Source: Methylosarcina fibrata AML-C10 (GTDB lineage: Bacteria; Pseudomonadota; Gammaproteobacteria; Methylococcales; Methylomonadaceae). Taken from it: a stretch of 64,000 nucleotides of DNA. Both the position numbers and the translations under genes were made by a program. This document shows positions 49,449 through 59,054 of the stretch, one piece after another; the first letter of the stretch is position 1, and the number at the start of each line of letters is the position of its first letter. Below the pieces are notes generated by a model, which saw only the letters and a program-made list of their open reading frames with translations, was not told the DNA's origin and did no database searches. Where the stretch lies: NCBI RefSeq assembly GCF_000372865.1, contig NZ_KB889965.1:4795786-4859785 (forward strand). The letters are read 5' to 3'.

Positions 49449-51499
49449 TGTTGATTTTGAGGCCCGTAAATTTGATCCATTGCTTTTTTAACAAGCTCGT
49501 AAGCAAATTGATCTCGATCATCAAGATGTGCTGGTAAGTGTTTAACAAAAAAAGCCTTTACGGCCCCCCAGGCAACGCCATCCGGTGATCCAATTTTCTC
49601 CATTATATTGCTATCCGCTCGCAGGGAGTCGATCGCTTGTTGCATGAGAGTTGCCATTACATCAATATTTTCACCTTGATCTACCTCAATGGGGAATACA
49701 TTATCAGGGCTGACAAGGTTAGGTATATGTACCGATGTAACAGTTTGCCCCTGAATTTTAAAAATGGTGCGCAATGTTTGCGCATAAGTATTACCTGCAG
49801 GTTGATTGTAATCATGGTCTTGCATTGAAAACATTTTCTCAAATGACAGAGCGCGTAGACTTATCGGGTAAGGTTTCCCGCCCACCGAGCTCCAAAACAC
49901 GCCTTGCCCTGGAATGGGCTCGTTGAGGAGCGAACTTAACAAGTCATCACTAAAATGCGCATTGGCTCGCTTTAATGAAGTTAGATCGGCTGCCGACAAA
50001 AGGTGAAAGATAAACCAATTATCACCTTGACTGAGAATCTCAACGGGAATGCTGCCGGGTTGCTGGGTAATAAGCAGTGCGCCAAGATCATACTTACGCC
50101 CCTCTTTCACCCAAGCGATATAAGGCTCTGCTGCCGGTGCGTTCTCATTGAGTACTGATTGAGCTTCTTCAACTACTGCAATGGTTGGTATCGTTTTAGG
50201 ATCAGCGGCAGTGAATTCCTGCTGATTTCGATCAAAAATACGGCGTAGGATCAGGCCCGAAAGGACAAGAGACTGACCGCCTCTCATCTGGGAGACATCG
50301 ATAACACAGAGCTTCCCTTCAGAAAGCGAATGTATGAGCATGTCCATAAGTTGGCTACCCCGGTCATGCAACATTTTTACAATTGATGTCATATTACTTC
50401 TTGCAGCTAAAGCTTCTGCTTCTTGGCGTGAGGGATCGAGATCAAGAAGCTCGCATATATCCTCAAGCGGTGCTGCGTTTCCGTTAATGTCTATCAGGTT
50501 GACCAGAGATGCCCAACGTTCCTGCGACAATCCGCGCAGCTTTCTAACATTCTGTTGTTCTTGGCGATCCGGACTCAAGGCAATGGCAATTACATCACCG
50601 GGCCTTAAACGTCTAATATCCAGTCTGATACCACCGGCGACGAAAGATTGATAAAAAGCGCTTGGGTTTTTTCGCTCCGTAAATACGACTAGTTTGTCTT
50701 CGAGGCTCGGGACATCGCACAGCCCTGGACGCCCTTTATCATCCGGCCAAAAATATTCACCATCAGGATCGAAAATAACTGTACCCACCGGTACCAATTT
50801 GTTACCACGCTTAATAACATGAGGCGTGGTTTCGTAAAGTTTGCTGAATAGCAATTTATTGAGATTTGATTTGCCAAATCCGGCTCGGGCAAATACAAAG
50901 CTTCGACGTGATACTAGGGATTCGATTGGAAACCTTACCAAAATTTCTGGTTGAATGAGTTGCATCCACTCCAGCGCATCAAATTTTTTGTTACCCGCAG
51001 CATAAATATATTCACCGAATGCCAAATGTCCAATTTCTGCTCCATTAATATTATGTCCAGCAATTTCACGAAGTACATTGCTTGCTGGAAACGCAACTTT
51101 GCTGCCAACATGCGGCAAACGGCGGTGCGAAGGGACAAAGGTCAAGTCCTTGGCATTCTTTCGTAGCACTCCAAGTACTCGAATGTTAACCCGATATTTA
51201 AGATACTGCTCTCTTAGGTCTTCTGGAATTGGTCGTTCCTCACGGACTGCTCGTATGTTAAATTCCTCACCAGAACCAAATGACAGCTTGCCTTCTGAAG
51301 AAAACGACGCGATCCGTCCCAGGACTGCTTCATCTGGTGTTTCCAGTTGAACAAGCAAAAATTGACCATGCATCGGGATATTTTGAAACTCGTTCCGATA
51401 GGGCAATACAAGGTCGGCATGAAATTCCATTCCGCCCTGCTGGAATCCTCGAAAAATGCCAACGACTTGGTCCTTGGGAAAAAGTTGGATTTCTGTCAT
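49394..51499 (-). CDS. HerA-like ATPase/translocase
   Basis: HerA proteins are hexameric FtsK/VirB4-like DNA translocases that work with the nuclease NurA. The 701-residue protein has an N-terminal beta-rich HAS-barrel-like region (1-140), Walker A ARAGFGKSNL at 204-213, VIFDPDGEYFW just behind it, and a Walker B-like TIAVVEEAQSV followed by LGALLITQQPGSIPVEILSQ (sensor and arginine region). It starts 10 bases after the NurA-like gene and overlaps the methylase gene. The length and the added C-terminal 130 residues exceed the archaeal HerA core. Confidence 0.87.
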   Translation of the reverse strand: MTEIQLFPKDQVVGIFRGFQQGGMEFHADLVLPYRNEFQNIPMHGQFLLVQLETPDEAVLGRIASFSSEGKLSFGSGEEFNIRAVREERPIPEDLREQYLKYRVNIRVLGVLRKNAKDLTFVPSHRRLPHVGSKVAFPASNVLREIAGHNINGAEIGHLAFGEYIYAAGNKKFDALEWMQLIQPEILVRFPIESLVSRRSFVFARAGFGKSNLNKLLFSKLYETTPHVIKRGNKLVPVGTVIFDPDGEYFWPDDKGRPGLCDVPSLEDKLVVFTERKNPSAFYQSFVAGGIRLDIRRLRPGDVIAIALSPDRQEQQNVRKLRGLSQERWASLVNLIDINGNAAPLEDICELLDLDPSRQEAEALAARSNMTSIVKMLHDRGSQLMDMLIHSLSEGKLCVIDVSQMRGGQSLVLSGLILRRIFDRNQQEFTAADPKTIPTIAVVEEAQSVLNENAPAAEPYIAWVKEGRKYDLGALLITQQPGSIPVEILSQGDNWFIFHLLSAADLTSLKRANAHFSDDLLSSLLNEPIPGQGVFWSSVGGKPYPISLRALSFEKMFSMQDHDYNQPAGNTYAQTLRTIFKIQGQTVTSVHIPNLVSPDNVFPIEVDQGENIDVMATLMQQAIDSLRADSNIMEKIGSPDGVAWGAVKAFFVKHLPAHLDDRDQFAYELVKKAMDQIYGPQNQQWETFRNSSGKTYLRRKR

Positions 51500-51509
51500 T
51501 TTTTATCCA

Positions 51510-52652
51510 TTATCGATAACGTTGTTGTGCAGGATCAGCATCCTGAAGCTGAAAAACATCTAAGGTGCTAGCGTTTATACCTAAACTCGATCTTACCCCT
51601 TCATAAATGAAATCTTGCAGTATATCGAAATCAAAATCGACCAAGGCTGCATTTTCATGTGCCTTTTGTAAGCATCGTGGGTAATGAGGTACGGGAAAAC
51701 CATTAATTGCATCGGCAAGCATAGAGCCTAGAATAATTTGCGAATCTCCGATTTGTGGCACAAAAATGTCAATCGGCCAAACCGGATCACGACGATGAGA
51801 ACCAAACTTAACCAAAAACATTTTTCCACCCACGAACTTGTTGATCTCACCTCCTTCCCCAGTTCGATCATCCCCTCGCGCGAATTCTGACCAAACGTAT
51901 GCGCGTTCCTCAACATCGCGTGGCACTTCAACATACGATGGGTAGTCGGTCTGAAGTACATCTTCTAATGCCATTGCCAGACGGTAACGGGAGAGTACCT
52001 TGCTATGCTTTGCCACTCCCGCAAGATATATTCTGCGGCGGCTTCGGTTCCACTGTGTTTCGATACGATCATTCATCCCTTGAAGCAGGCGTTGGAACAG
52101 GTCCTTAGCAAATACTTTACTTCGCAATAATCCATCACACACAATCAATGTATCAGTGCCGAAATCCTTTTTCAGAATAGAAAACAAAATAGCCCATTCA
52201 ACTAATTCTCTATAAACCTGAACCCAAGTGGGGGAGACAGGTTTGCCCTTGTCGCCTGGTCGAATCATATGAGAGAGAGCGGGCAAACTGTCAACGTCCA
52301 GAAATGCCATCATCTCTCCGAGTGCAGTACTTGGAGAGCCCGGAGGACAGAATTGACGGTCATAAAGTTTTTGAACTGGAGTAGTAGGAGAGACAGCTTC
52401 TAAGCAATATTCGTTATTGCTGCTGTCCACTACCCGTATCATCTGAATCAGAAATGGATCAAACTGAAGTTGGTTATTGCCGCCATCAGTGCCAACTAAT
52501 GAAATAGAAGTCGTTGCGCGAGGTTGGATACGTCGAGTAGCATGCTTAAGAGGACGTATTTCCTTGCGCAGAGCGTCCAGAATACTTTGATCAGCACCAA
52601 TACACTCAGCTATGGCATCTTTAAGTTGTGATTGAGTCAACGGATCGATCAA
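51510..52652 (-). CDS. NurA-like nuclease
   Basis: NurA is an RNase H-like 5'-3' DNA nuclease that is active with HerA. The 380-residue protein has the first catalytic motif SLVGTDGGNNQL with Asp56, Glu residues in VYRELVEWAILFSIL, LIVCDGLLRSK with Asp173, and a C-terminal part (FPVPHYPRCLQKAHENAALVD) that fits the conserved end of the NurA domain. The start is TTG 52652 behind GAGG. It is the promoter-proximal gene of the three-gene minus-strand operon. No transposase or integrase lies within it. Confidence 0.82.
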   Translation of the reverse strand: MIDPLTQSQLKDAIAECIGADQSILDALRKEIRPLKHATRRIQPRATTSISLVGTDGGNNQLQFDPFLIQMIRVVDSSNNEYCLEAVSPTTPVQKLYDRQFCPPGSPSTALGEMMAFLDVDSLPALSHMIRPGDKGKPVSPTWVQVYRELVEWAILFSILKKDFGTDTLIVCDGLLRSKVFAKDLFQRLLQGMNDRIETQWNRSRRRIYLAGVAKHSKVLSRYRLAMALEDVLQTDYPSYVEVPRDVEERAYVWSEFARGDDRTGEGGEINKFVGGKMFLVKFGSHRRDPVWPIDIFVPQIGDSQIILGSMLADAINGFPVPHYPRCLQKAHENAALVDFDFDILQDFIYEGVRSSLGINASTLDVFQLQDADPAQQRYR

Positions 52653-52767
52653 AATAATTCCTCTCTTTATTTCTTACCCGTGCATTATCAAATAGCATTA
52701 ATAATCAGGCAAGCTTAACTTTTTCTCTAGACAAGCTTATTAGCCACTATGTAACTGTCTCTTATTG

Positions 52768-53049
52768 ATGAACGAATTGGAAGGCAATCAGCGTGATGCC
52801 ACGCCGCATGCTTATGCCGATGCCGAAGCCTTGGCGGAAACCGCCGACGAAATTCTTCAAGGAGCCCAGCCGGCATCGCGTTGGTTGTTTCTTGCTGAGC
52901 GTGCGCTGCCGTCGGAAGCCGATATGCAGTCGGTTCGTATCTGGGAAAAACGCTCCATCCAATTCACTTACAATAACGGCACCGTACCGTGCCGTTTTGA
53001 AATCAGGACAAATATCCCGCCTCATTCGTTTTTGGCCGGGATGATATAA
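52768..53049 (+). CDS. small hypothetical protein, possibly a gene remnant
   Basis: A 93-residue frame (MNELEGNQRDATPHAYADAE to IPPHSFLAGMI) of GC-rich, coding-like composition lies divergent from the NurA-like gene. No clear RBS precedes ATG 52768 and the frame is open back to 52741, so it may be the 3' end of a chromosomal gene cut by arrival of the defence operon. Not recognised. Confidence 0.45.
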   Translation: MNELEGNQRDATPHAYADAEALAETADEILQGAQPASRWLFLAERALPSEADMQSVRIWEKRSIQFTYNNGTVPCRFEIRTNIPPHSFLAGMI

Positions 53050-53296
53050 CCATAAAAATCGTGATATTGATAAGATGTAGAAAGACGGCTGTTCAAATAA
53101 ACTACGCGCCAATGTACTTGCGTCGTTTGAGTTCGGTTCGGAAACCGATTGACAAGATACATTTTCGGGAATCTTCACCGAAAACTAATGAAGTAATGAA
53201 TGGCCGCGGAAGGAAGCATGCTGACCTGCATAGGATCAAATTCATAACCCTTCTAGGATGATTACCAATTTATATTGATGAATAAGGGAACGTAAC

Positions 53297-54820
53297 ATGA
53301 AAATATCACGTATAACAACGGCTATGCTGATGGCTTTGATTGTAGACGGCATTTCCATCGCCGAGGCTGCCAGTAAGACTTATGCATATGTAGTGAATAA
53401 TACCGTACCGGGTAGTGTCACTGTTGTTGATGGCGTTAACAATTCGGTAGTGAAAACCATATCTTTAGGAGGGGCGCATCCGACTCGCCTTTCAGCACGC
53501 CCGGACGGCAAAAGAGTCTATATCAACAATAGGGATGGAAACTTTGTTTCCGTCATCGATACTCAATCAAACTCGCTGATTGCTACGGTACCTGTCGGGT
53601 TGTCTCCTGAATTTTCCGCGGTGACACCCGACGGATCGGAAGTGTATGTAACAAATAATGATGAAAGCACGGTCTCGGTGATTGAAACCACAAATAATAC
53701 GGTTGTGGCCACCATTCCGGTATCCAATTATCCGAGATTCGTCAATGTCACCAAGGACGGCAAATATGTCTTGACTTCTCCCAAGAATTCGACGGCAGTC
53801 GATGTCATCGAAGTCGCCAGCCATTCGCTGATAAAGTCCATCGAGGTCGGCGACCAGCCTTCCGGTCTGGTCAATTCGCCTGACGGCAGCCGTGTTTATG
53901 TCTGTGTTCGGGGAAATAACACGCTGGCTACGATCGACGTTGCCAAGCTGGAGACAATCGCTACGACGCCCACGGGTAATTTCCCGGTTAACCTGAACGT
54001 CTCGCCTGACGGCAATACAGTATACGTGGTCAATCGCGACGACGGCACCGTGACGATGGTGGATACAACCAGCATCGATGCGAACACATCCGCCCATCCG
54101 GTACTGGCAACTGTTCCGGTCGGTCCGACGCCTTGGGAAATTGTGGTGTCTCCCGATAGCAAAAAAGCCTATATCGCTCCATCAAACAGTAACTCATTGG
54201 TCATTGTCGACGCCGCCACTAAATCGGTATCCAAGACTCTACCGATAGGCACTGGACCTTATTGGACCGTATTGAATACTCCGGGTACTCGTGCTTTCGT
54301 TGCCATTCCTATCGATGGAACTGTGTCGATCACTGATACCGTTTCGGAGAGTGTGTTAGCCACGCTGCCTACGGCTAAAAACGCCTGGACCGTGCTGGCC
54401 GTCGATGTGCCGGTGCCCGAAGCCGACAGCGATGGGGACGGCATTTTCGATTCGGCGGATAACTGCCCGTCGATAGCCAATCCCGATCAGGCCGACAGTG
54501 ACGGCAATGGTGTCGGTGATGTCTGTGAAGCCCCCGTGGCTCCTGCCATAACCAGCGTTTCTCCATCTTCCGGCAAAAAAGGCGCCACCGTGACCGTGAC
54601 TCTGACCGGCAGCGGATTCGAGCAAAACTTTACCGCAGCCGTGCTGCCTACTCCCGCCGGCGTCACGATTAAATCGACTCAGTATGTGAATGCGAGCACC
54701 GTTACCCTGACGCTCAATATCGCAAGTAACGCGCCTGCCGGTTTGAGAGGGTTCTCCATTACCAATACCTCGAGCGGTCTCAAAGCATCGGCCGACCGCT
54801 CATTTAGTGTAACCAATTAG
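53297..54820 (+). CDS. secreted YVTN beta-propeller protein with calcium-binding repeats
   Basis: The 507-residue protein has a signal peptide (ITTAMLMALIVDGISIAEAA), seven or so YVTN-type blades (AYVVNNTVPGSVTVVDGVNN; VYVTNNDESTVSVIETTNNT; VYVVNRDDGTVTMVD) over residues 25-370, a thrombospondin type-3 stretch with DxDGDG calcium motifs (ADSDGDGIFDSADNCPS, near 376-410) and an IPT/TIG-like C-terminal domain (about 415-507). I infer a surface or secreted adhesion/scaffold protein. It is monocistronic, with a strong terminator. Confidence 0.9.
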   Translation: MKISRITTAMLMALIVDGISIAEAASKTYAYVVNNTVPGSVTVVDGVNNSVVKTISLGGAHPTRLSARPDGKRVYINNRDGNFVSVIDTQSNSLIATVPVGLSPEFSAVTPDGSEVYVTNNDESTVSVIETTNNTVVATIPVSNYPRFVNVTKDGKYVLTSPKNSTAVDVIEVASHSLIKSIEVGDQPSGLVNSPDGSRVYVCVRGNNTLATIDVAKLETIATTPTGNFPVNLNVSPDGNTVYVVNRDDGTVTMVDTTSIDANTSAHPVLATVPVGPTPWEIVVSPDSKKAYIAPSNSNSLVIVDAATKSVSKTLPIGTGPYWTVLNTPGTRAFVAIPIDGTVSITDTVSESVLATLPTAKNAWTVLAVDVPVPEADSDGDGIFDSADNCPSIANPDQADSDGNGVGDVCEAPVAPAITSVSPSSGKKGATVTVTLTGSGFEQNFTAAVLPTPAGVTIKSTQYVNASTVTLTLNIASNAPAGLRGFSITNTSSGLKASADRSFSVTN

Positions 54821-54836
54821 TCATTCCTCTCGTGAC

Positions 54837-54912
54837 GGCTGGCGGTATCTTAGCAGGCACTGTCGAGTAACTCCTCGACAGTGTATTGCGAGCATACCGC
54901 CAGCCTTTTTTT
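54837..54912 (+). terminator. long intrinsic terminator after the beta-propeller gene
   Basis: GGCTGGCGGTAT (54837-54848) pairs with ATACCGCCAGCC (54894-54905); an inner CACTGTCGAG/CTCGACAGTG stem lies within, and a run of T follows. The gap from 54913 to 55318 (about 400 bp) shows no supported gene. Confidence 0.92.
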
Positions 54913-55318
54913 TACATTACTTCGGCCTGAAGCGTAGCGGGGAAGATGTTAAAAGACTTCCGTAACCGTAAACCAACGGGCTTTCAAGGTAAGATAAAAA
55001 CAGTGTTCAAAAAGGCCTTCAATGGCCTTGTCTCATTGTTGATTCTTTCGATTCAGACAATAGCGGCCGATCTCCCGAGTTTCCTTGTTTTTTAGCCGAC
55101 GTTCGGACTAATTCATCCCGCCGTATCAATTAACTCGACTTCATTGAACCGAGCGACAGCCGACGGAAGCCGATCCTTTGTTTTTGAATGAGAATTTTTT
55201 AAATGCTTGCCCTGGATGCTTGAACAAATTACGGTCGAGTTTCTTTCCTATAATCGATCATTTCGAGCGTGGAACAATTAGCGAAGAGAATACCGGAGCT
55301 GATTATAATGAGGCTTTA

Positions 55319-55591
55319 TTAACGCTGTTGCCTCCAGCGAAAATAGGTTTTTCCGTTGTCGCAAACCCAGCTTGCTCGCTGCGTGCCGGTTTTAGTCGTG
55401 CGCAACTGGCAATGATGCTCGGCCTTGAACTCTTCCCAATGCTCGTCATCGAAGTCCACTCTGAGATATAAACTGGATAAAATGACCACCAGCAGTGCAA
55501 AAAAAAGAATGAAAAAGGTATCAATCGGATTTTCTTGAGTAAATTGACTGATTTTCGATATCAACTTTTTAAAAATCATGACGTTAACCAT
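55319..55591 (-). CDS. small membrane protein with periplasmic Cys domain
   Basis: This 90-residue protein has one membrane helix (FFILFFALLVVILSSLYL, about residues 26-43) and a short polar domain with two Cys (EHHCQLRTTKTGTQRASWVCDNGKTYFRW), a pattern seen in small hypothetical proteins of several phyla. An in-frame ATG at 55579 may be the real start. Function unknown. Confidence 0.65.
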   Translation of the reverse strand: MVNVMIFKKLISKISQFTQENPIDTFFILFFALLVVILSSLYLRVDFDDEHWEEFKAEHHCQLRTTKTGTQRASWVCDNGKTYFRWRQQR

Positions 55592-55727
55592 AAATAATGG
55601 AATTTTAAATATACACCGGTTTCAGATGCGGGCCAATCGATGTTTCTTTACTTTAGGAGAGACAAGAATTATTGCCGAATTTGACCGAGTCCTCCTGTAG
55701 AGTTCCTTGCTTTGATCTTTAAAAATA

Positions 55728-55753
55728 AAACGCCTGGAGATTTTCCGGCGTTT
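55728..55753. terminator. hairpin with T-rich flank on the minus strand
   Basis: AAACGCC-(T)-GGA and TTCC-GGCGTTT pair; the minus strand continues with TTTTATTTTT. No minus-strand gene ends here, so its use is unclear. The rest of 55592-56023 (430 bp) shows no gene. Confidence 0.4.
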
Positions 55754-56023
55754 GATGGTAGTTCTGATAATATTTTAAAGATGTGAGAAAAGCCAAGATA
55801 GGGTTGAATAGAGGATGATAATGAATAAAGAAGAAATTGGGTAGGCGCATCTTATCATCTTTGTATCGATGGATTATTTTCCATAATTTCGTTAGGGCTA
55901 TTGAGGAAAAACCGATAAACGTTTTATATTAGTATTGAAGAGCCGTCTCCGGCAGCAACGGTGGAGCAACTTGCCGGGCTATGAAGACGGCATGATCTGA
56001 ATCCGGAGTACTACGAGGACATT

Positions 56024-56524
56024 ATGATTTACAAAGTCGAAGGCGATATTCTGTTGAGCAAAGCCCATGCGATAGCGCACGGAGTAGGAATTAACGATCC
56101 GATGGATAAAGGCTTGTCGCTGGAACTCCAAAAAAAATATCCCTCCTTGCCGAAGGATTTTCACCGATGGTGTCACCAGCATAACACCAAGCCCGGAGAG
56201 GCCTGGCTATGGAACGGCCCTGACCACGTGCATATCATGAATCTGATTACCCAGGAAGGGATGGGCAGCGTCGAGAATCCTCACGGGAAGGCGACGCTCA
56301 GCAATGTGAAGCATGCCTTGAACGCCTGCCTGAAAATCATCGCAACGGAGAAAATCACCTCGATTGCCTTGCCGAGACTGGCTACCGGGGTAGGCGATCT
56401 GGACTGGGACGACGTGCTGCCCATCATGGAAAATCATTTAAGCGGGCTCGATATCCCTGTCTATATCTACGCCGTGTATCGTCCCGGCCAACAGGCGCAT
56501 GAACCGGGGCTGCCTTCCCTTTAA
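56024..56524 (+). CDS. stand-alone macro-domain protein
   Basis: Macro domains bind or hydrolyse ADP-ribose derivatives. The 166-residue protein is a single domain: IYKVEGDILLSKAHAIAHGVG (nucleotide site), MNLITQEGMGS, and ITSIALPRLATGVGDLDWDDV, the conserved phosphate loop. The length and strand order fit the family; the substrate (ADP-ribosylated protein, DNA or O-acetyl-ADP-ribose) cannot be told. No ADP-ribosyltransferase gene is adjacent. Confidence 0.9.
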   Translation: MIYKVEGDILLSKAHAIAHGVGINDPMDKGLSLELQKKYPSLPKDFHRWCHQHNTKPGEAWLWNGPDHVHIMNLITQEGMGSVENPHGKATLSNVKHALNACLKIIATEKITSIALPRLATGVGDLDWDDVLPIMENHLSGLDIPVYIYAVYRPGQQAHEPGLPSL

Positions 56525-56795
56525 TATTGAGCACTTTTATTTTAGAGGCCATCAGCGGGCAACGGAAACGGCTGAAACGCAAACACCGTTTCGGAGAAAG
56601 GCATGGGTCGATGGCGTGCAATAATAGTGACTCCTGAACTTTAACACTGAAAAAACAATCTTTTAAATTAATCTCTTGTTTTCAAGAATGGGCAGCAGTC
56701 TACGCTGCCGTCAGCGTGGATTTTCACAGACGATGCCGTGAAAAAGACATTTTAGAAGCCATCCGGGCCTCCATTTTTATGGGAAGGGGATTGCG

Positions 56796-58157
56796 ATGTT
56801 AAGAGAAACAGATTCTGGAAGCACTTCGGCTACGGACTCCGGCTCCCCGTATTTCGGCTTTCTTTCGAACGGGAATCCTTATCTGACGCGTTTTCTCGGT
56901 TGGATGCGCACTCTGGTCCGTGAAATGACCGAAGGAGAACTGAATACTCGAGCAATGGCTCTGGTTTATACCACGCTGCTTTCCCTGGTGCCGCTTCTCG
57001 CCGTCAGTTTTTCGGTCTCCAAGGCTTTCGGATTTCACAACGCGCTCAGACCTTTCCTGGTGGAAGTTCTGGCTCCATTGGGAGAAAAAGGGCTGGATTT
57101 AACCGACAAAATTGTCGGGTTTGTCGAAAACGTACAGGTCGGGGTGCTGGGCTCGGTAGGCATCGTGTTTTTGATCTACTCGGCGGTGTCTTTGCTGGAA
57201 ATCATCAAGGACAGTTTCAATCGGATTTGGAGAACAAGAGAGACCAGAACGTGGCTGCACCGCGTCAGCAATTATTTGAGCGTTCTCTTGATCGGGCCGG
57301 TTCTGGTATTTTCGGCGTTGGGCATTATGGCTTCCATGGAGACCAACGAATGGATTCAGCAAATCATCACAGTAAAGCCGCTAGGCACGCTGTACTACCT
57401 GCTCGGCGTGTTCATTCCCTACGCCTTGATCGTGTTCGCATTTACCTTTGTCTACATGTTCATGCCCAGCACGGACGTCCGGTTCACCTCGGCCTTGATC
57501 GGAGGCGTACTCGGGGGGCTGGGCTGGAAAATCGCAGGTTGGGTATTCGCCACCTTTGTGACCGAATCCGAAAATTACAACGCGATTTATTCGGGCTTCG
57601 CCATCGTCATACTTTTTATGTTCTGGCTCTACGTCAGTTGGCTTACTCTGCTGATAGGAGGCGTTATCTCGTTTTATCACCAGCACTCGGGTTATCTTCG
57701 ATTTGGCGGACAAGCTCCGGAATTGAGCCATCAACAACAGGAATACATGGGATTCTATCTGATGTACCTGATCGGGAAGGCTTACTACGAAGGCAAAACG
57801 GCCTGGAGCGTGAATGCTCTGGCAGAGGCCCTGGCTTTGCCTGTGGAGATTGTGCTGAAGTCCCTGACAAGACTGGAACAAAACGGGCTATTGGTGGCTC
57901 TGCATTCCGAGCCGGAGTCTTTTCTCCCGGCGCGGGCTCTTGAGACCCTTCGCCTTCAGGAAATTTATCAGGCGATGCGGGAGCCGAAGGGAAGTCATGA
58001 GAAGATGACGGGAAATATCCAATTTCCCGGCAAGGTCAGGGAGTTATTGGTCAAGATGGAACAGTCGGCCTGTGCTATTCTGGACGATCTCACCTTGCGC
58101 GATTGGGTGCTTGATCACCGGGCATCATCTTCTCAAAAGAATGAACAAGCCGGTTGA
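56796..58157 (+). CDS. YihY/BrkB-family membrane protein
   Basis: This 453-residue inner-membrane protein has six hydrophobic helices in the N-terminal 290 residues, with the family motifs ALVYTTLLSLVPLLAVSF, GVLGSVGIVFLIYSAVSLLEIIKDSFNRIWRT-type and FTFVYMFMPSTDV, and a soluble winged-helix-like C-terminal part (about 325-420; SVNALAEALALPVEIVLKS). Function of the family is unknown; the name 'ribonuclease BN' used for it is historical. The RBS GGAAGGGGA precedes ATG 56796. Confidence 0.9.
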   Translation: MLRETDSGSTSATDSGSPYFGFLSNGNPYLTRFLGWMRTLVREMTEGELNTRAMALVYTTLLSLVPLLAVSFSVSKAFGFHNALRPFLVEVLAPLGEKGLDLTDKIVGFVENVQVGVLGSVGIVFLIYSAVSLLEIIKDSFNRIWRTRETRTWLHRVSNYLSVLLIGPVLVFSALGIMASMETNEWIQQIITVKPLGTLYYLLGVFIPYALIVFAFTFVYMFMPSTDVRFTSALIGGVLGGLGWKIAGWVFATFVTESENYNAIYSGFAIVILFMFWLYVSWLTLLIGGVISFYHQHSGYLRFGGQAPELSHQQQEYMGFYLMYLIGKAYYEGKTAWSVNALAEALALPVEIVLKSLTRLEQNGLLVALHSEPESFLPARALETLRLQEIYQAMREPKGSHEKMTGNIQFPGKVRELLVKMEQSACAILDDLTLRDWVLDHRASSSQKNEQAG

Positions 58158-58257
58158 AAACAGGTTTGGGAAATTTTTTAAGATGTCCGGAGGTTAACTC
58201 TTTTCGTACTTCCGGATGAACGATTGAACTGATCGGCTACGACCACCCTGGCGGGTC

Positions 58258-58680
58258 TCAAACCGTAATCAACATTTTTTGACGATGCAGCCGGGCTATC
58301 AATTTCGAGACCAGGCGCCTCGAAATCCAGGCTTCTCCGTCGGTTATGACTTTAATCAGTTTATTGATGAATTTTTCCACCTCTTCGGTTTGAAGATAAC
58401 CTTTGGTGCCGACCGCCAAATAATTCAGAATTTCATCATCGCTGAGTTTGGGCGCGATGAGAACAATTTTGCTTTGTAAACTGGCTCTGAACAGTAAGGC
58501 AACCAGCTCCATGGTGGCCGATTTGTGAATATTGTAATTAACGATGATAATGGAGGGCTTTAAACTTTCGACGGCATTCAAGGCGCGAATTTCATTTTCA
58601 TAAACGGTTACCGCGGCTTTGTCCGGATTTATAAAGCGAGCTATGGTATTTTCATTATCGATTACAAAAACGTCTATCAT
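58258..58680 (-). CDS. receiver-like domain protein without phosphoacceptor or HTH
   Basis: This 140-residue protein has the fold pattern of a response-regulator receiver (IDVFVIDNENTIARFI; SKIVLIAPKLSDDEILNYLAVGTKGYLQ) and the linker found in NarL/LuxR regulators (VITDGEAWISRRLVSKLIAR), but stops before the LuxR DNA-binding domain. Where the phosphorylated Asp is expected the sequence reads IIIVNYNIH, so Asn replaces Asp. It may be a truncated gene or a pseudo-receiver that works by protein contact. The 374 bp behind its start (58681-59054) hold nothing I can support. Confidence 0.7.
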   Translation of the reverse strand: MIDVFVIDNENTIARFINPDKAAVTVYENEIRALNAVESLKPSIIIVNYNIHKSATMELVALLFRASLQSKIVLIAPKLSDDEILNYLAVGTKGYLQTEEVEKFINKLIKVITDGEAWISRRLVSKLIARLHRQKMLITV

Positions 58681-59054
58681 GTCGGTATCTTAAGTCAGGT
58701 GACCAAACCTCGTGTGAGCTAGTTTACACATTTTTTTGCGTTTGTGAATTGTACTAAAGTATTAGCAGGCTTTCGTTTCTCGGAAAAATCTTCCATATAC
58801 TCATTTTTCTCGAACAACTGTTGTGATAATCTTTGCCTGTGAACCATGGATTCGACTTGCGGATCTGGCGCTCAAAATCATGTGCTCAAGCCGGAATGGA
58901 TGGGCCGGACTCTTCTCAGACAAACTTAAGTTGTTGAATTCCGCTGGCTTGGAAAGCGAAGTCTCTCGTTTCATTAAATTATACAGGACCCCTCTAAACA
59001 GAGTAAAAGTATAGTTGTCCGTTGCCGTAGGGATTTTGAGAAACATCGAACAAA

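Noticed and set aside
52765-53049. The 94-codon frame as the other half of the gene stub at 44971-45090
   Set aside because: Both are GC-rich and flank accessory DNA, but I could find no shared family or continuous domain, so I do not claim that they were one gene.
58185-58217. Inverted repeat TCCGGAGGT/ACTTCCGGA behind the YihY gene as terminator
   Set aside because: It has a mismatch, a long loop and no T-run.
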